Positions 26,762 through 36,131 of a stretch of 64,000 bases of DNA are shown one piece after another; within the stretch, counting starts at the first letter, position 1; each line of letters begins with the position of its first letter. This DNA comes from Clostridium thailandense (lineage in GTDB: Bacteria > Bacillota > Clostridia > Clostridiales > Clostridiaceae), in contig NZ_JAEEGC010000025.1 of the NCBI RefSeq assembly GCF_019207025.1, forward strand, positions 1 through 64,000, given 5' to 3'. Made by a program: the position numbers and the translations under genes. The notes under the pieces are model-generated. The model did not search any database. It was given only the letters and a program-made list of their open reading frames with translations, and had not been told where the DNA came from.

Positions 26762-29323
26762 ATGATAAAAGAATATCCATCTAATGTTGGATTATTAAAA
26801 ACAAAATATAGTACTCCTAGGACAAATAAGCATCTGCTGCCACGTATGACTATCAATCACAAGCTGGAAGACTCCTTGAGCCACAAGCTCACTATCATAA
26901 CAGCTCCTGCAGGTTATGGTAAAACTACTGCTGTGCTTAAATGGCTTGAAGGTATTTCTCTGTCCTCTGCCTGGTTTTCTATTGATGAAGGTGACAACGA
27001 CCCTTTTATATTCTGGAACTATTTCTGTGCTGCACTCAACCACATTTCAGATGGTATTAGCAAAGCTACAGAATATATTTTTACATCCCAGGAGCTTTTT
27101 AAAGCAAATGTCCATCTGAGCATTATAATTGATAAATTATCAACTATATCCTCAAATTTTTTATTTATACTGGATGATTTCCATCTAATTACAACCCCTG
27201 CTATTCTTGATGGTCTCTCCTACTTTATAACTTATCTGCCTTCAAACATGCACCTTATAATGATAAGCAGGATTAATCCTCCTTTGAAACTGGCAAAACT
27301 TGGCTTAAAAGAAGATTTGGTACGAATCCAAGCAAAAGAACTCCGTTTTGAAACTAAAGAAATCTCTAAGTATTATGAATCAAGAGGATATTTTCTGCAA
27401 GAAGAAGATATTCATAAAATTGAACGTTATACAGAAGGTTGGGCAGCTGCACTAGTTGCTGTAGCTCTCTCCCTTAAAGATGAAAAGAATAGGCATAATG
27501 TCATAAGCAACTTTGGAAACAGTAATTTGTATATAGAAAACTACCTTGTTGAAGATGTTTATAATACATGGACAAGCGAACAACAGGACTTCATGGAAAT
27601 ATCATCTATTTCAGACAAGCTGTGCGCACTTCTTTGCGAAGAAATCACTAGTTATGATGGCAGTAAATTACTAAAAGAACTGTATACTCAGAACAGCTTT
27701 CTTGTAGCCCTTGATTATGAAGGTATATGGTTTAGATACCATCCCCTTTTCTTAGATTTTCTAAGAAAAAAGCTGCTGAAAAGGGATGCTGCCTCAATTC
27801 AAGCTCTACACCACAAAGCAGGGGAATGGTTCAAAGCACATGGCTTTTTTAACGAAGCAATCGATCACTTTTTAAAAGGATTTTATTACGAAACCGCTCT
27901 GCCTCTTATAGAAAAACACAGCCAAAAATCAATAAGAAAAGGAGAATATTCAAAGGTTATTTCATGGGTTGAAAAGCTGCCAGACAAATATGTTGAAAAT
28001 TCTCTGATGATTCTTCTTGTAAAAGCAACATATCTTGTAGAGACAGATGATTTCACGAAAGCTTGGAAGTGTTTGGAACGAATAGAATTGTTGTTAAGTA
28101 TGGATAATATATTTTCCAAAGACTTCAATACAATCTATTTTCTAGTTAAATCTAATTTTTTTATACGACAGGGTAATATCGAGAAAATCTTACAACCTAT
28201 TATGGAAGCTGCTGCCTGTGGTATAAGCAATGTTATGAGTACAGAATATATGGATATTAATCTATTTGATGTTTCTATTTTCCGTGCTCCATATCATTCA
28301 CTAATAAAAATGTTCAAAAAAAATTTTACTGAATATAATTCATTTGTCTGGAATTATAGAACCCTAATCAGTACAAATCCTGGATATGCACCACTGATTA
28401 AAGGTGAATTGTATTATGAAAAGGGTAAACTAAACGAAGCCCTCCCAGAATTGCTTGCATCCATTGACGAAGCTGTAAATGCTCATTGTGCAGGTGCTTT
28501 GATTCCTGCAATGATTACCCTAGCAAAAATAAAGCGTGCTCAAGGTGACATACAAGGTGCCCTGGAAGTTACTCATGAATGTGAAAATAAGGTAGCAGAA
28601 TTCCATAAACCTCACTGGATTTATATGCTTCGGGCCTTTAAAATCCGACTTTATATTGATCTAGATGATACGAAATTGGTAAATAAATGGCTTGATGAAA
28701 ACAGGCTAAATATTTACCAGAATATTGTGAGGGCACAGGAATATGAACTTATTGTACTTAGTCGAGTTTTGATTTACAAACAGCGTTATAATGATGCCAA
28801 TATACTGCTAAACCGGCTTTTAAGCTTTGCTAAGGCACAAAAGAAAGATCACAGCATAGTTGAAATGCAAAACCTTCTTGCTATTGCAGCACTAAAAGAC
28901 ATGAAAGAGGAAATTGCTGAAAAGCACTTTAAAAATGCCCTTTCCATAGGAATTAAGGAAGGCTATGTTAGAAGTTTTGTGGATGAGTTTACTCCTATGA
29001 TTTCTTTACTGGAGATGTATGTCAAAAATAATAACAAGAGAAACAGATTGCTAGTTTATGCAGAAAATATACTCAGCCAGACAAAAGATGCTGTTAGGCA
29101 TTTTATAGTTCCTACAAATTCAGATGCAATAGAAAATCTTCTAACTACTATGGAAAAGAAAGTTCTTCGTCTGATAATAAATGCCTATACCAACAAAGAA
29201 ATTGCAGAAAATCTAGGAATAACCCTCAGAACAGTAAAAGCTCATACCAGTAATATATATGCAAAATTGGGAGTAAAAAACCGTATGCAGTGTATAAAAA
29301 AAGTAAAAGAATCATCTGTGTGA
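26762..29323 (+). CDS. Large ATP-binding LuxR-type transcriptional regulator (MalT-like)
   Basis: An 853-residue LAL/MalT-type regulator. An N-terminal STAND ATPase carries Walker A (TAPAGYGKTT, about residues 50-59) and a Walker B-like FLFILDDFHLI; a long TPR-like helical region follows; the C-terminus is a LuxR helix-turn-helix (TNKEIAENLGITLRTVKAH, about 805-823). Such proteins activate transcription on binding a small inducer and ATP. The ATG at 26762 fits the GGAGA about nine bases upstream; two ATGs just before it are also possible. TATAAT at 26693-26698 suggests a housekeeping promoter, not the island motif. It sits inside the island, next to the divergent amino-acid transporter operon, but its target is unknown. 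Confidence 0.85.
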   Translation: MIKEYPSNVGLLKTKYSTPRTNKHLLPRMTINHKLEDSLSHKLTIITAPAGYGKTTAVLKWLEGISLSSAWFSIDEGDNDPFIFWNYFCAALNHISDGISKATEYIFTSQELFKANVHLSIIIDKLSTISSNFLFILDDFHLITTPAILDGLSYFITYLPSNMHLIMISRINPPLKLAKLGLKEDLVRIQAKELRFETKEISKYYESRGYFLQEEDIHKIERYTEGWAAALVAVALSLKDEKNRHNVISNFGNSNLYIENYLVEDVYNTWTSEQQDFMEISSISDKLCALLCEEITSYDGSKLLKELYTQNSFLVALDYEGIWFRYHPLFLDFLRKKLLKRDAASIQALHHKAGEWFKAHGFFNEAIDHFLKGFYYETALPLIEKHSQKSIRKGEYSKVISWVEKLPDKYVENSLMILLVKATYLVETDDFTKAWKCLERIELLLSMDNIFSKDFNTIYFLVKSNFFIRQGNIEKILQPIMEAAACGISNVMSTEYMDINLFDVSIFRAPYHSLIKMFKKNFTEYNSFVWNYRTLISTNPGYAPLIKGELYYEKGKLNEALPELLASIDEAVNAHCAGALIPAMITLAKIKRAQGDIQGALEVTHECENKVAEFHKPHWIYMLRAFKIRLYIDLDDTKLVNKWLDENRLNIYQNIVRAQEYELIVLSRVLIYKQRYNDANILLNRLLSFAKAQKKDHSIVEMQNLLAIAALKDMKEEIAEKHFKNALSIGIKEGYVRSFVDEFTPMISLLEMYVKNNNKRNRLLVYAENILSQTKDAVRHFIVPTNSDAIENLLTTMEKKVLRLIINAYTNKEIAENLGITLRTVKAHTSNIYAKLGVKNRMQCIKKVKESSV

Positions 29324-29333
29324 ATGATGTAGA

Positions 29334-29515
29334 TAAACACGCTAGACACTTAACTTATACTATAAGAGTTATTAGCAATATTGGAAAGAAGCAAATATGT
29401 TTTTAGAGGACAATGAAGGTCAGTTTTCTTCTTCACGTCAGAAAAGTAAGAGTTTTTTAAATTAAAGATTTTTCGCAGTGTATCGGATAAAAATCCTCCT
29501 TCAATGTCCTCTGTC
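29334..29515. repeat. Copy of the spacer repeat, with hairpin
   Basis: The start of this stretch (gctagacacttaacttatac) resembles the element at 924-997 (cagacacttgacttatac), and the following bases (ttattagcaatattggaaag) keep the resemblance. Further on, agaggacaatgaagg near 29405 is inverted as ccttcaatgtcctct near 29500, giving a long hairpin between the convergent LuxR and transporter genes. Probably the same dispersed repeat family. Confidence 0.45.
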
Positions 29516-29560
29516 AATTCTCAACTGTTATATTGGTTCTTTGGATTTTGACTAAAATTT

Positions 29561-31120
29561 CTAATATATAATCTTATTCTTATTCTTAAATCGTTTTCTC
29601 GACCTTGGATCTATTTTCCTCCCCATATAATCAAGTAGAACTGTAAGTAGCCAGGAAATAACAAAGTATATTATTGCAACCATTATTAGTGGAAAGAAGG
29701 CATCAAAGGTACGACTTCTTATAATATCACCTGCTTTTGTTAAATCTTGCACTGCAATATATCCAACAATAGAGGTGCTCTTTAAAACAGAAATTACTTC
29801 TCCTTTGTAAACTGGGAGCACTTGCTTTATCGCTTGTGGCATAATAATATATAAAAAGGTTTCTATTTTTGTAAATCCTGCAGCAATGCCGGCCTCTTGC
29901 TGCCCTTTATCTATACTCAATATAGCAGTCCTAAACATCTCTGATGCATAGGCTGCAAAGTTCATACCAAAAGCAATAACAGCAGCAAGCACAGGATCTA
30001 TATTTACTGATGCAAAAAACACATAAAAAATCAACATCAAGAATACAAGCATTGGCGTGCCACGTAAAATTGCTATATAGACCGATGCAATATTGCTTAG
30101 AAAGCTATTACCTGACATTCTCATAAAACAAATTAACATTCCAAGAATAGTACCAAATATGACAGCAAGGCTTGCTATAATAATAGTAATCTTAAGACCA
30201 TCTATTATAAGCATGTACCTGTTTTCCAATATTATATTATTATAAAAACTATCTCCTATGCTTTTGATAAAGGACTGCTTGCCCACCTCTTGTTTAGTCT
30301 CAGCATCATACTTTGCAAGGTTCTCTTTTAGCACCACAATCCCAGCACCTAGTTTATAATAGGAATCCGAAAAATTTATCTTCTTTTTTCTTTCCTCAGT
30401 TATCACAAGCGTACTTGTTATCATATCAATTTTATTAGCAGAAACAGCCGCAATCAAACTGCCAAATTCCATATCCGAAAACACAAGTTTTTTTCCGAGT
30501 TCTGCTGCAAAACGCTGTGCCATCTCAACATCAAAGCCAACCATTTTTCCATCTTTTACTGTTGTAAAAGGTAGCCCTTTATCACTGACAATTCCAATCA
30601 CTAAAGTTCCGTTATTTTCTTTATTTACTATTTTCGGCATACTTTGTGAACCATCAGTTATCCATCTTTTTACCATATCATCATAAACACCATTGCTCTT
30701 AATCTTTTTTAAAAAACCATTAAAATCTTCTAGAAGCTTTGTATTATTTTTATTAAAACCCATTCCAATGGGGTTTTCATATATATTTTTTTCTAAAAAC
30801 TCCATGCTTTTATCATTTCTAAGTATTTCCATCATAGTCTCACGTGTATAAAATGCAGCGTCTATCTTTTTTGACTTTAATGCAACTACAACATCCGATA
30901 CACTTTTATATTGTAAAATCGTTGCATTAGGATAGTGTTTCATAGCATAATCATCCTGAACAGATCCTAGTAGTACCCCTATACGCTTGTTTTTTATATC
31001 TTCCGCTGTAGTAAATTTTTGTGAGTTATCTACTTGTGCCCCATAAACCTTTACTCTGTAGCTTATAAAGACAATAAAACATAACAAACCACAAAGTATA
31101 CCTGCTAAAATTTTTTTCAT
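29561..31120 (-). CDS. Amino-acid ABC transporter, fused binding protein-permease (second copy)
   Basis: A 519-residue fusion: signal/anchor helix (about 5-25), a solute-binding region (about 35-270) and a polar amino-acid permease domain (about 290-505; EAA loop [23 protein letters not shown] in part). The binding region is permuted: lobe II ([14 protein letters not shown] to DDMVKRWITDG) comes first and lobe I ([19 protein letters not shown] to KINFSDSYYKLG) follows, the reverse of the usual SBP_bac_3 order. It is about 80% like the gene at 32293-33885, a duplication flanking the ATPase. Likely imports a polar amino acid or derivative. Last gene of the operon. Confidence 0.85.
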   Translation of the reverse strand: MKKILAGILCGLLCFIVFISYRVKVYGAQVDNSQKFTTAEDIKNKRIGVLLGSVQDDYAMKHYPNATILQYKSVSDVVVALKSKKIDAAFYTRETMMEILRNDKSMEFLEKNIYENPIGMGFNKNNTKLLEDFNGFLKKIKSNGVYDDMVKRWITDGSQSMPKIVNKENNGTLVIGIVSDKGLPFTTVKDGKMVGFDVEMAQRFAAELGKKLVFSDMEFGSLIAAVSANKIDMITSTLVITEERKKKINFSDSYYKLGAGIVVLKENLAKYDAETKQEVGKQSFIKSIGDSFYNNIILENRYMLIIDGLKITIIIASLAVIFGTILGMLICFMRMSGNSFLSNIASVYIAILRGTPMLVFLMLIFYVFFASVNIDPVLAAVIAFGMNFAAYASEMFRTAILSIDKGQQEAGIAAGFTKIETFLYIIMPQAIKQVLPVYKGEVISVLKSTSIVGYIAVQDLTKAGDIIRSRTFDAFFPLIMVAIIYFVISWLLTVLLDYMGRKIDPRSRKRFKNKNKIIY

Positions 31121-31181
31121 AATAATTAATCTCTCCTTTCCTACATATTAGTGCAATACCTGTCCAAATTGAATATTTTCA

Positions 31182-32264
31182 TTATATACTTTTAATCTCC
31201 ATCGATATGCTATTTTTACCATTTATACACTCTTCCTTAATATTTTCTGTGAAATTATTAATAATTGCGCGGCTTATATCATCCACTCCTAGTTTATCTT
31301 CCAAAGGACTAGGTAACTCATTAATGCTGGTAACTTTTATAATTAATTTATCAATTTTTTCAAAATAATCAAAATCGAGTTCCATTGGTGGTTTATAAAT
31401 GGCAATAAGCTCCTCAGTAAGCAGAAGAATTTTTTGTACTAGCTTTGGTGATAAATATTTTTCACAGAAGCTTTTAATTTCACCATTCATACCATAAAAG
31501 TCAAAACTATCACTATTGATATCATAATGGAAGCTTCTTATTCTATTAATAAAGGTTTTTGTTTTTTCTTTTTGCGGATTTTGAAATATTTCCTCTGGCG
31601 AACCCTCTTCATATATAACGCCTTCATCCATATAAAAAATCCTGTTTGAAACATTCCTTGCAAATTCCATTTCATGAGTTACAATAGCCATAGTCATGCC
31701 ATCCTTGGCCAACCTCCTAATTACAGATAAAACTTCACTTACCATTGTAGGATCAAGGGCTGAAGTTGGCTCATCAAATAGTATTATCTCCGGTTCCATA
31801 GCAAGGCATCTTGCAATAGCAATTCTTTGTTTCTGTCCCCCTGAAAGCTCATCAGGATAACTGTCCGCTTTTTCTTCAAGCCCTACCATTTTGAGTAATT
31901 CAAAACCTCTCCTTTTTGCCTCATCCTTGCTTTTGCCAAGCAATTTAATAGGTCCCAAGGTAAGGTTATTAAGAACAGAAAGATGTTCGTATAGATTAAA
32001 GCTTTGAAAAACCATACCCATTTTCTGTCTTAGTTTAGGTACATTTGCTTCCTTAGAAAGAATATCAACTCCATCAATCTCAATACTACCACCAGCTGGT
32101 ACCTCCAGTAAGTTAAGACACCTCAAAAATGTACTTTTTCCTGTTCCTGAAGGGCCAATGATTGATATAACCTCACCTTTTCTTATCTGACAGTTAACGT
32201 CCTTTAAAACCTCTAAATCTCCATATTTTTTCGACATATGTGATACATTTATCATATTACTCAC
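31182..32264 (-). CDS. Amino-acid ABC transporter ATPase with C-terminal extension
   Basis: A 360-residue ATPase. Residues 1-245 are a standard GlnQ/ArtP-type ATPase: Walker [10 protein letters not shown], signature LSGGQKQR, Walker [14 protein letters not shown] and switch THEMEF, all intact. Usual members end near residue 245; here about 110 more residues follow. Within them [13 protein letters not shown] and [15 protein letters not shown] loosely resemble the N-box helix region of RsbW-like anti-sigma kinases, without a clear ATP lid, so any relation is tentative. It lies between two paralogous binding protein-permease genes and probably serves both. Confidence 0.85.
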   Translation of the reverse strand: MSNMINVSHMSKKYGDLEVLKDVNCQIRKGEVISIIGPSGTGKSTFLRCLNLLEVPAGGSIEIDGVDILSKEANVPKLRQKMGMVFQSFNLYEHLSVLNNLTLGPIKLLGKSKDEAKRRGFELLKMVGLEEKADSYPDELSGGQKQRIAIARCLAMEPEIILFDEPTSALDPTMVSEVLSVIRRLAKDGMTMAIVTHEMEFARNVSNRIFYMDEGVIYEEGSPEEIFQNPQKEKTKTFINRIRSFHYDINSDSFDFYGMNGEIKSFCEKYLSPKLVQKILLLTEELIAIYKPPMELDFDYFEKIDKLIIKVTSINELPSPLEDKLGVDDISRAIINNFTENIKEECINGKNSISMEIKSI

Positions 32265-32292
32265 CGCACCTCTCTTACTTATTTCTATATAC

Positions 32293-33885
32293 TTACGTAG
32301 TAAAATTACTTTCTTTTACTGTAAACTTAATCTTAGACTTTGATTGTTTTCTTGCTCTTGGATCTATCTTCCTTCCCATATAATCAAGCAGCATTGTAAG
32401 TAACCAAGATAGAATAAAGTATATTGTTGCTACCATTATTAGTGGAAAGAAGGCATCAAATGTACGGCTTCTTATAATATCTCCTGCTTTTGTTAAATCT
32501 TGTACTGCAATATATCCAACGATAGAAGTATTCTTTAAAAGAGAAATGACTTCTCCTTTATAAACTGGAAGCACCTGCTTTATTGCTTGTGGCATAATAA
32601 TGTATAAAAAAGTCTGTACTTTTGTAAACCCTGTTGCAATGCCAGCTTCCTGTTGCCCTTTATCTATACCCAATATAGCAGTCCTAAACATCTCTGAGAC
32701 ATAGGCTGCAAAATTCATACCAAAGGCAATAATAGCAGCAAACACAGGATCTATATTTACCGATGCAAAAAACACATAAAAAATTAACATTAAAAATACA
32801 AGTATTGGCGTACCACGTAAAATTGCTATATAACCCGATGCAACATTGATTAGAAGCCTATTCCTTGACATTCTCATAAAACAAATTAACATTCCAAGGA
32901 TAGTGCCAAATACGGCAGCAAGACCTGCTACAATAATAGTAAGCTTAAGACCATTTACTATAAGCATATATCTATTTTCAAGTATTATGTTATTATAAAA
33001 ACTATCACCTATGCTTTTGATGAAGGAAGATTCAGTCTTATCGTGATTAGTTTCAGAAGCATAGCTTGCAAGATTCTCTTTAAGCACCAAAACCCCAGTA
33101 CCTAGTTTATAATAGGGATCTGAAAAATTTATCTTCTTTTTTCTTTCCTCAGTTATAGCAAGTGCACTTGTTATCATATCAACTTTATTGGTAGAAACAG
33201 CCGCAATCAAACTACCAAATTCCATATCCGAAAACACAAGTTTTTTTCCAAGTTCTGCTGCAAAACGCGTTTCAATCTCAACGTCAAATCCAACTAGTTT
33301 TCCATCTTTTACTGTTGTAAAAGGCAGTCCATCATCACTGACACCTCCAACCACCAAAGTTCCGTTATCTTCCTTATTAGGTATTTGCGGCATGCTCTGT
33401 GAGCCATCAATCATCCATCTTTTTACCATATCATCATAAACACCATTACTTTTAATTTTTTTCAAAAAACTATTAAATTCTTCTGAAAGCTTTGTGTTAT
33501 TTTTATTAAAGCCTACTCCAACAGGTACTTCATACAAATTTCCCCCTAAAAACCCCATACTTTTATCAGCTTTAAGTATCTCCATCATGGTTTCACGGAC
33601 ATTAAGTATAGCGTCTACCTTTTTTGACTTTAACGCAACTAAGGCATCTGATGAACTTTTATATTGCAAAACAGTTGCATTAGGATAGTTTTTTAATGCA
33701 TACTCAGCCTGAAGAGATCCTAGTAATACTCCAATCCGTTTATTTTTTATGTCTTCCACTGTAGTAAATTTTTGTAAATCACCTTTTTTATTAGATCCTT
33801 GTGACCCATAAACATTTACTCTGTACTCTATAAAAAAAGTAAAACATAATAAGATACAAATTATACCTGTTAAGATTTTTTTCAT
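32293..33885 (-). CDS. Amino-acid ABC transporter, fused binding protein-permease (first copy)
   Basis: A 530-residue paralogue of the 29561-31120 product with the same order: signal/anchor helix, permuted solute-binding region (lobe II from [15 protein letters not shown], then lobe I from [16 protein letters not shown]), and a polar amino-acid permease. It heads the transporter operon under island motif site 4, 64 bases upstream, divergent from peptide 3. This couples amino-acid (or product) uptake to the peptide regulon. Differences from its partner fall mostly in the binding lobes, suggesting different ligands. Confidence 0.85.
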   Translation of the reverse strand: MKKILTGIICILLCFTFFIEYRVNVYGSQGSNKKGDLQKFTTVEDIKNKRIGVLLGSLQAEYALKNYPNATVLQYKSSSDALVALKSKKVDAILNVRETMMEILKADKSMGFLGGNLYEVPVGVGFNKNNTKLSEEFNSFLKKIKSNGVYDDMVKRWMIDGSQSMPQIPNKEDNGTLVVGGVSDDGLPFTTVKDGKLVGFDVEIETRFAAELGKKLVFSDMEFGSLIAAVSTNKVDMITSALAITEERKKKINFSDPYYKLGTGVLVLKENLASYASETNHDKTESSFIKSIGDSFYNNIILENRYMLIVNGLKLTIIVAGLAAVFGTILGMLICFMRMSRNRLLINVASGYIAILRGTPILVFLMLIFYVFFASVNIDPVFAAIIAFGMNFAAYVSEMFRTAILGIDKGQQEAGIATGFTKVQTFLYIIMPQAIKQVLPVYKGEVISLLKNTSIVGYIAVQDLTKAGDIIRSRTFDAFFPLIMVATIYFILSWLLTMLLDYMGRKIDPRARKQSKSKIKFTVKESNFTT

Positions 33886-33949
33886 AATAATTAGTTCCCC
33901 TTCCCTTTCTATAATTTATAAATTCTTTAATTGAGCTCGTCATGTTATT

Positions 33950-33976
33950 TATACGAAACACTTTTAAAAGTAGCTC
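33950..33976 (-). promoter_or_regulatory. Island promoter motif, site 4
   Basis: Minus strand: GAGCTAC (33976-33970), 14-base spacer with AAAAGTG, CGTATA (33955-33950), for the transporter operon. Divergent from site 5. Confidence 0.78.
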
Positions 33977-34050
33977 AAAAATAAGAAAAGAGTTAGAAAA
34001 AATTCTTTGTTTATTATCGCGAATATATTTTTGCATTTTCATATTTTTAT

Positions 34051-34077
34051 GAGCTACTATTTTATTTCCTTCGTATA
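34051..34077 (+). promoter_or_regulatory. Island promoter motif, site 5
   Basis: GAGCTAC (34051-34057), 14 bases, CGTATA (34072-34077), 44 bases before peptide 3. The sequence between sites 4 and 5 is related to that between sites 7 and 8. Confidence 0.78.
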
Positions 34078-34121
34078 AATAAAATAACAAAAGAAATAAA
34101 AATTTAGGAGGATATTTTGCT

Positions 34122-34382
34122 ATGATAAAGGAAAAAGAAAAATTTTCTAACTCAAACAATCAAGATTTTGATAAGTTGTCAGATGATACTCTAAATTTTG
34201 CGACTGGTGGAACTACTTATTGGCTCTGCGGAAATGATGGATATAGCGATGGCTGTCTAAACTGTGAATGGTTTTATCTAGATGATACAACTGATGTTAA
34301 TAAGATTTTTTACTACTGTATTTCCACAACACCCAATACATTATTAAAAGAGGAGTTAAAAACAAGTCCAAGAAAATATTAA
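34122..34382 (+). CDS. Double-glycine leader peptide precursor (peptide 3)
   Basis: An 86-residue precursor with leader ending DKLSDDTLNFATGG (about residue 30) and a core with four cysteines (WLCGNDGYSDGCLNCEW and YYCIST), rich in aromatic and acidic residues. A TAGGAGG site precedes its ATG. It is under island motif site 5 and convergent with peptide 4 across a shared bidirectional terminator. No relative recognised beyond the leader class; the core resembles peptide 2 in having YYC. Confidence 0.78.
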   Translation: MIKEKEKFSNSNNQDFDKLSDDTLNFATGGTTYWLCGNDGYSDGCLNCEWFYLDDTTDVNKIFYYCISTTPNTLLKEELKTSPRKY

Positions 34383-34439
34383 AAGTAAAATCATTGTTGT
34401 AAACTGTCAAGCCGAATCGATTCTTCTTCAAATTTGATG

Positions 34440-34476
34440 GGGCTGCCCTAAAACTAAGTTAGTTTTAGGGCAGCCC
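34440..34476. terminator. Bidirectional terminator between peptides 3 and 4
   Basis: gggctgccctaaaact (34440-34455) and agttttagggcagccc (34461-34476) are perfect 16-base arms around five bases, lying between two convergent peptide genes. Confidence 0.85.
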
Positions 34477-34483
34477 TTAAATA

Positions 34484-34735
34484 TTAGAGTTTTTCAGCAG
34501 GGCCACTATGACAATCTGGATACTTACACTTATAATATCTATACCAAGTAGTCCCTTTTAGATGTTCTTCGTGACTCAATGCTCCACAAAGTGAACATTT
34601 TTTTGTCGCTATTTTACTGCAACTTGTAGTACCATGATAATCCGAGTTTCCTGGATTTCCGTCTTCTTGCCCTCCAGTAATTTTTTCAAGCTGATTATCT
34701 GAAAGCAAATTTTCTTTTGAATCTTGTGATTTCAT
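34484..34735 (-). CDS. Double-glycine leader peptide precursor (peptide 4)
   Basis: An 83-residue precursor with a short leader ending LLSDNQLEKITGG (residue 22). The core has five cysteines, four of them arranged CSLCG and CKYPDC like a zinc-ribbon or two-disulfide knot, plus several His and Gly-rich turns (GQEDGNPGNSDYHG). A GGAGTG site precedes the ATG. Island motif site 6 lies 40 bases upstream, separating it from the hydroxylase operon that ends at 34807 on the same strand. Confidence 0.77.
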   Translation of the reverse strand: MKSQDSKENLLSDNQLEKITGGQEDGNPGNSDYHGTTSCSKIATKKCSLCGALSHEEHLKGTTWYRYYKCKYPDCHSGPAEKL

Positions 34736-34775
34736 AATTTAATTTCACTCCTTCATAATGTTGTAGTTATCTATT

Positions 34776-34802
34776 AATACGGAAAACTTAAAAAAGCAGC
34801 TC
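34776..34802 (-). promoter_or_regulatory. Island promoter motif, site 6 (variant)
   Basis: Minus strand: GAGCTGC (34802-34796), 14 bases, CGTATT (34781-34776). Each block has one change from consensus, but spacing and position before peptide 4 match the set. Confidence 0.6.
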
Positions 34803-34806
34803 ATAA

Positions 34807-35658
34807 TTAGTTAAGTCTAAAGTCACTTTCGCTGCAAAGACGAAATAGTAAATTAGCAGCTAAACACCTCCTATATTCAGAACTTGCTCGAATATCATCA
34901 ATAGGTGAAACCCCTAAAGCAGCCATTTTTCCTGCTTGAGAGAGTGTTGTATCGGATAAAACCTTCCCTTTAAGAAAGTTTTCTACTTCTGGTAGTATCA
35001 TTACAGCAGGACCAACGCTGCCCCAGGCCAATTTAATCTTTTCTACAGTTCCATTGGAATTTAGCTGAAGCATCACAGCTAAACTGGCAATAGCAATGGC
35101 TAGCGCCTTACGTTTGCCAACCTTGTAATAAGCAGAAAAAGTATTAGATTCTAAAAACGGAATATAAATACCTGTTACAAATTCTCCCTGTTTCAGTATT
35201 GTTTTGCCTGAATCTTTAATAAACTCAGCAATGGGCACACAGCGTTTTTCAACTTGACCATAAATCTCAATCTTTGCATCAAGAACATAAAGTGATGGTA
35301 AAGTATCTCCTGCTGGAGATGCAGTACACAAATTTCCACCTAAGGTTCCACTGTGACGAATAAGTGGTGAACCAAGTACGGACAATGCATCATGCATCCC
35401 TTTGAAACGCTGCTTGATAATCGGTAGTTCTAGAAGCTGCTGATGAGTCACACCAGCACCAATAAAAATATTATTTTTACCCTCCTCTACTTGCTGTAAT
35501 TCACTTAAATGCTCTATAGAAAATAACGCAGATGGTTTATCGCCATGTTTTCGAAGTTTAACTAAAAGATCAGTACCACCTGCTAATATTCGTCCATCAG
35601 AGTAAATCTCAAACAATTCTCTTAGCTCCCTAAAAGTACGAGGGAAAAAAACTTCCAT
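34807..35658 (-). CDS. Molybdenum hydroxylase FAD-binding subunit
   Basis: A 283-residue FAD-binding subunit of the xanthine dehydrogenase/CO dehydrogenase medium-chain family. FAD motifs are visible: AGGTDLLVKLR (about 32-42) and GTLGGNLCTASPAGDT (about 103-118). It carries electrons from the [2Fe-2S] subunit to NAD or another acceptor. Its start overlaps the stop of the iron-sulfur gene by one base. Last gene of a seven-gene operon whose base composition is visibly richer in G and C than the surroundings. Confidence 0.9.
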   Translation of the reverse strand: MEVFFPRTFRELRELFEIYSDGRILAGGTDLLVKLRKHGDKPSALFSIEHLSELQQVEEGKNNIFIGAGVTHQQLLELPIIKQRFKGMHDALSVLGSPLIRHSGTLGGNLCTASPAGDTLPSLYVLDAKIEIYGQVEKRCVPIAEFIKDSGKTILKQGEFVTGIYIPFLESNTFSAYYKVGKRKALAIAIASLAVMLQLNSNGTVEKIKLAWGSVGPAVMILPEVENFLKGKVLSDTTLSQAGKMAALGVSPIDDIRASSEYRRCLAANLLFRLCSESDFRLN

Positions 35659-36131
35659 TACTCACACCCACCCTTCAACAAGTCAGCTGCAGCCAAAGTT
35701 GCTTCCACAATTTTTTGGTAACCTGTGCAACGACATAAATTACCGCTTAACCCCTCTCTAATTTCCTGACGAGTTGGCTTAGGATTGCGATGCAGCAAAT
35801 CAAGCACGGATAATATCATACCTGGAGTACAGAAACCACATTGTACTGCACCATGATTAATAAATGCTTGCTGCACTATATGGAAGCCGCCCTCAGGTGC
35901 TACCCCTTCGATTGTAGTTACTTTTCTGCCTTCAAGCTGAGATGCTAGAAGCAAACAAGAAAGACGGCTTATTCCATCAAGGAGTATGGTGCAGGCACCA
36001 CATTCACCAGCACCACAGCACTCTTTTACTCCAATTAATCCAAAATCTTCTCTTAGAAGGTCAACTACTCGTCTATCAGGCTGAGTATCTACTACTGTTT
36101 CCTTATCATTAAGTATAAAACTTATTCTCAT
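35658..36131 (-). CDS. Molybdenum hydroxylase [2Fe-2S] subunit
   Basis: A 157-residue iron-sulfur subunit with the plant-type cluster motif CCGAGECGACTILL (about 38-51) and the second cluster QCGFCTPGM and GNLCRCTGY (about 97-137), all cysteines present. It links the molybdopterin subunit to the FAD subunit. Overlaps the large-subunit gene by four bases (ATGA) and the FAD gene by one, so all three are translationally coupled. Confidence 0.92.
   Translation of the reverse strand: MRISFILNDKETVVDTQPDRRVVDLLREDFGLIGVKECCGAGECGACTILLDGISRLSCLLLASQLEGRKVTTIEGVAPEGGFHIVQQAFINHGAVQCGFCTPGMILSVLDLLHRNPKPTRQEIREGLSGNLCRCTGYQKIVEATLAAADLLKGGCE

Noticed and set aside
29561..33885. Frameshifted or chimeric assembly of the binding protein-permease genes
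   Set aside because: Both paralogues have the same lobe order and intact frames, so the arrangement is genuine.
33791..34159. Minus-strand 122-codon frame covering sites 4 and 5
   Set aside because: It spans two promoter motifs and the starts of two real genes in other frames and has no recognisable domain.
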